From CAYZMH01 sp964479445 (GTDB lineage: Bacteria > Bacteroidota > Bacteroidia > Bacteroidales > GCA-2748055): DNA of 19,591 nt. Below the pieces are notes generated by a model. That model was not told the origin of the DNA. It was given only the letters and a program-made list of their open reading frames with translations, and ran no database searches. Made by a program: the position numbers and the translations under genes. Below are positions 18,060 through 19,591 of this stretch, in pieces. The DNA lies in contig CAYZMH010000070.1 in the NCBI GenBank assembly GCA_964479445.1, forward strand, positions 1 to 19,591, in the 5' to 3' direction. Positions within the stretch are counted from its first letter, which is position 1. Each line of letters begins with the position of its first letter.

Positions 18060-18115
18060 GGGCCGGCGAAGAAAACCCGCTTCCGGAGTTAAGCTGAAGC
18101 GAAGGTGGCCGACCC
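18060..18115. repeat. Nested inverted repeat abutting the right direct repeat
   Basis: The outer arms GGGCCGGC (18060-18067) and GCCGACCC (18108-18115) pair at seven of eight positions; the inner arms CGCTTC (18078-18083) and GAAGCG (18096-18101) pair fully around a 12-base loop. The outer arm ends at 18115 and the 53-base direct repeat begins at 18116. It is not in a coding frame with the hldD fragment (an in-frame TGA sits at 18095-18097). It could be an attachment-site arm, an interspersed repeat, or a structured remnant of disrupted hldD. The bases from 18004 to 18059 hold nothing I recognise. Confidence 0.5.
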
Positions 18116-18168
18116 GGTTACACCCGCCCCTTCACCCCGCTGGCAGCGGGGGTGGAGGAGTACGTGCG
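18116..18168. repeat. Direct repeat, right copy
   Basis: These bases are identical to 241-293 over 53 bases and in the same orientation. Left of it (18115 and before) similarity to hldD stops; right of it the sequence diverges but stays in register with the left copy up to the stop codon. Confidence 0.95.
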
Positions 18169-18199
18169 TGAATACCTGGTGCCGGGCAGGGTGCGCTGA
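18116..18199 (+). pseudogene. hldD: Orphan 3' end of hldD (last 27 codons plus stop, no start)
   Basis: Read in the hldD frame, this encodes the same tail as the intact gene at 241 and then EYLVPGRVR and TGA at 18197-18199. It has no start and is preceded by an in-frame stop, so it is not expressed as a protein. The alternative last ten codons are GC-rich, like the chromosome on both flanks, whereas the tail now attached to hldD is AT-rich. This suggests, by inference, that this fragment is the original end of the gene and was displaced about 17.9 kb by the PUL. Confidence 0.8.
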
Positions 18200-18312
18200 C
18201 CGGTCAGGAGCATTTCTGCCACGGCAGGTAACTCCAATGGACTGACAGGTAGGTTTTCTCGGGATTTTTTCTTATCATTGATATCCTGTACCAAAACCCT
18301 GACACTACTACT
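18196..18312. promoter_or_regulatory. Intergenic region: 12-base perfect palindrome, small hairpin, presumed promoter of the membrane-protein gene
   Basis: CTGACCGGTCAG (18196-18207) is a perfect palindrome that includes the stop codon of the hldD fragment. CTGCC (18216-18220) and GGCAG (18223-18227) form a tight hairpin that might have ended the ancestral hldD transcript. Bases 18240-18300 are AT-richer and should hold the promoter of the next gene, but no consensus -33/-7 pair was recognised. Confidence 0.35.
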
Positions 18313-19591
18313 ATGGAAAAAGTATCTCTTTACGTTAAAAAAATCCTTGCCCTGTTCCTCGCATTCACCCCTCTTGCGCTTTTCGGATCGGGGTTTTTTC
18401 GTGTGACACCTTTCCTCTCCGTCCTGCTGGTGGCGGGAACGTTTTTACTTTTTGCATTCCTGGATTTCAGGATCACGGGGGATAAGCCCCGGTATTTGTT
18501 CGGACTGAGTCAGTCTGACACCTTTTTGAATAAGAAAGGGGGATTCTGGAACCTTTTTAAATGGATCGTGACGCTCCTGGGATTTGCCTACGACCTGGTG
18601 GTGTGGGTGTTCTGGGGAGTTTACCTGCTCTTCCTGCTGTTCACCGACCTGCTGATGCTGATCAAGTTCGTGGTCTACTGGATCATCCATGCCGTGATCT
18701 GGTTCATCAGGCAGCTGTTCCCGCCGGTGATCTTCCTGTTCAGGATGTTTATGCATTATGTGATCAACTGGTTGTGGTGGCTCTACCGGTTGGCCTGCCG
18801 TAACGTGCGGCGCAGTGTGAACCGCAACTTCTATCTCATTGCCCTCTGGGGGGCGGTGCCGGCGCTTTTCATTGTCTTCCTCTTCTTCGCGATCGGTCAG
18901 GTTACAGGGGTTCCCTCCCTGGTGGCGGTGAGCATCGTTTTTGCCATTGTACCGCTGGTGTGGTCGTACGGAGAGATCGCTGCCCTGCGATACGAGGAGC
19001 GGGCAGGGGAGGATTACGGGATGGTGAAGGCCCGTTTCCAAAACGGGTTCGACGCGGTACGGTCGGTGCTGGTCTACCTGCTGGTGATCATCGGGCTGCT
19101 TGTGGGCGAGATTATCCTGAACCTGCTGGGCTGGATTCCCAATCTCTCCATGAGCTTGCTGGGGATCTCGCTCAATATCAATATGCTGCTGTCACTGATC
19201 CTGGTCTTTGCCGCGATCATTATCACCTTTGCCGTGTGCATCCTGCCCACCCACCTGCTCTATCACCCCGGGCATGAGAACAACGTGGAGGGCAGTGTCT
19301 CGCTGCTGGGGGTGATCGGACGCAAGTTTCTCCGTTACATTGTGGCCCACCTTCCCACCACGATCTTTGCAGGATTCCTGCTGGTGATCCCGGTGCTGGT
19401 GATGTTGCTTACCTTCAATATAACCGAACGGATCAAGGACGGGGTGCTGGAGACCCGGGTGGTCAGACTGGAGGAGAAGTCCGGCAGCATGCTGCGCCCG
19501 CCGCCGGTCCCCGGCATCCGCGCCCGCAACTGCTACTTCGAGATCACGACGCCGGAGCTGATCAGCGACTGGCTCTCGGACCAGCGCCTGG
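18313..19591 (+). CDS. Multi-pass membrane protein of unknown function (3' end outside window)
   Basis: An ATG at 18313 opens a frame with no stop to the window end, at least 426 codons. The chain starts MEKVSLYVKKILALFLAFTP and carries many hydrophobic stretches: FLSVLLVAGTFLLFAFL, then a run of amphipathic and Trp/Phe-rich helices (WIVTLLGFAYDLVVWVFWG, LMLIKFVVYWIIHAVIWF), then YLIALWGAVPALFIVFLFF, VLVYLLVIIGLLVGEIIL, LSLILVFAAIIITFAVCIL and GFLLVIPVLVMLLTF. After about residue 375 it turns soluble (ITERIKDGVLETRVVRLEEK, then RPPPVPGIRARNCYFE), so a periplasmic or cytoplasmic domain follows outside the window. Codon use is GC-rich, matching hldD rather than the PUL. It probably followed hldD directly before the insertion. 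I do not recognise the family. Confidence 0.8.
   Translation, partial: MEKVSLYVKKILALFLAFTPLALFGSGFFRVTPFLSVLLVAGTFLLFAFLDFRITGDKPRYLFGLSQSDTFLNKKGGFWNLFKWIVTLLGFAYDLVVWVFWGVYLLFLLFTDLLMLIKFVVYWIIHAVIWFIRQLFPPVIFLFRMFMHYVINWLWWLYRLACRNVRRSVNRNFYLIALWGAVPALFIVFLFFAIGQVTGVPSLVAVSIVFAIVPLVWSYGEIAALRYEERAGEDYGMVKARFQNGFDAVRSVLVYLLVIIGLLVGEIILNLLGWIPNLSMSLLGISLNINMLLSLILVFAAIIITFAVCILPTHLLYHPGHENNVEGSVSLLGVIGRKFLRYIVAHLPTTIFAGFLLVIPVLVMLLTFNITERIKDGVLETRVVRLEEKSGSMLRPPPVPGIRARNCYFEITTPELISDWLSDQRL

Larger units (their letters stand above)
294..18168. mobile_element. Putative genomic island carrying the whole PUL, inserted at the 3' end of hldD
   Basis: The island is defined by the two 53-base direct repeats at 241-293 and 18116-18168; recombination between them would remove 17,875 bp and leave one hldD gene ending in EYLVPGRVR. 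Hand-counted sample lines show a composition step: 39/60 GC in hldD (61-120) and 37/60 in the right flank (19261-19320), against 19/60 (601-660) and 29/60 (9661-9720) inside. Contents are one complete PUL and nothing else. No integrase, recombinase, transposase, relaxase or tRNA gene is visible inside, so mobilisation would need a factor in trans, an integrase since lost, or homologous recombination with a donor carrying this locus next to its own hldD. The exact edges inside the repeats cannot be fixed. Confidence 0.55.

Noticed and set aside
294..18115. Integrase, transposase, relaxase or insertion-sequence gene within the island
   Set aside because: All long frames are accounted for by PUL genes; remaining frames are shadows without recombinase motifs.
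18004..18199. tRNA gene or integron attC site as the right attachment site
   Set aside because: No tRNA arm pattern is seen, and the only GTTRRRY-like match (GTTAAGC) lies in a hairpin loop without the paired core site.
18445..19041. 198-codon open frame on the minus strand, rich in His, Gln, Glu and Pro
   Set aside because: The plus-strand frame from 18313 is open through the whole region and encodes a coherent membrane protein; the minus-strand product has the low-complexity composition typical of the antisense of such genes.
1..19591. CRISPR array or tandem repeats
   Set aside because: No short direct repeats with regular spacers were seen; the only direct repeat pair is the two hldD ends.

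Overview
The window comes from a member of the Bacteroidota, probably a free-living Bacteroidales or Marinilabiliales-type organism. Evidence: a SusC/SusD pair, a one-protein hybrid two-component regulator with periplasmic propeller repeats, lipoproteins with acidic residues after the lipobox Cys, a type IX secretion (T9SS) C-terminal sorting domain, and almost no Shine-Dalgarno sequences. The genus cannot be read from the sequence.

Layout: (1) bases 1-324 are the 3' end of an ADP-heptose 6-epimerase gene (hldD/rfaD), a GC-rich housekeeping gene. (2) Bases 349-17939 are a complete polysaccharide utilization locus (PUL) of visibly lower GC: a minus-strand regulator, then on the plus strand a T9SS-secreted protein of an unrecognised family, a GH130 mannoside phosphorylase/mannosidase, an MFS transporter, a lipoprotein paralogue of the unrecognised protein, SusC, SusD and a FIVAR+LamG surface lipoprotein, closed by a strong hairpin terminator. 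(3) Bases 18060-18199 hold a nested inverted repeat and a second, gene-less copy of the hldD 3' end. (4) Bases 18313 to the end are an open, GC-rich multi-pass membrane protein gene of unknown function.

The most unusual structural signal is that the PUL sits between two direct copies of the hldD 3' end. They share 53 identical bases (241-293 and 18116-18168, 17,875 bp apart) and then diverge without gaps to a stop codon. It looks like a PUL island inserted into the end of hldD, giving the gene a substitute last ten codons and pushing the old end to the far side. No integrase or transposase lies between the repeats.

The most unusual enzymatic signal is the pair of paralogues with shared tryptophan/aspartate-rich motifs and no family I recognise. 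They are the only candidates for depolymerising the substrate, because GH130 is the only recognisable carbohydrate-active enzyme in the locus. Inferred flow: the secreted and lipoprotein paralogues plus the LamG/FIVAR and SusD proteins bind and cut a glycan at the surface, SusC imports the pieces, the MFS carrier moves a small saccharide into the cytoplasm, GH130 (no signal peptide) splits it, and the hybrid regulator senses an intermediate in the periplasm. GH130 suggests a beta-mannose-containing substrate, but this is inference.
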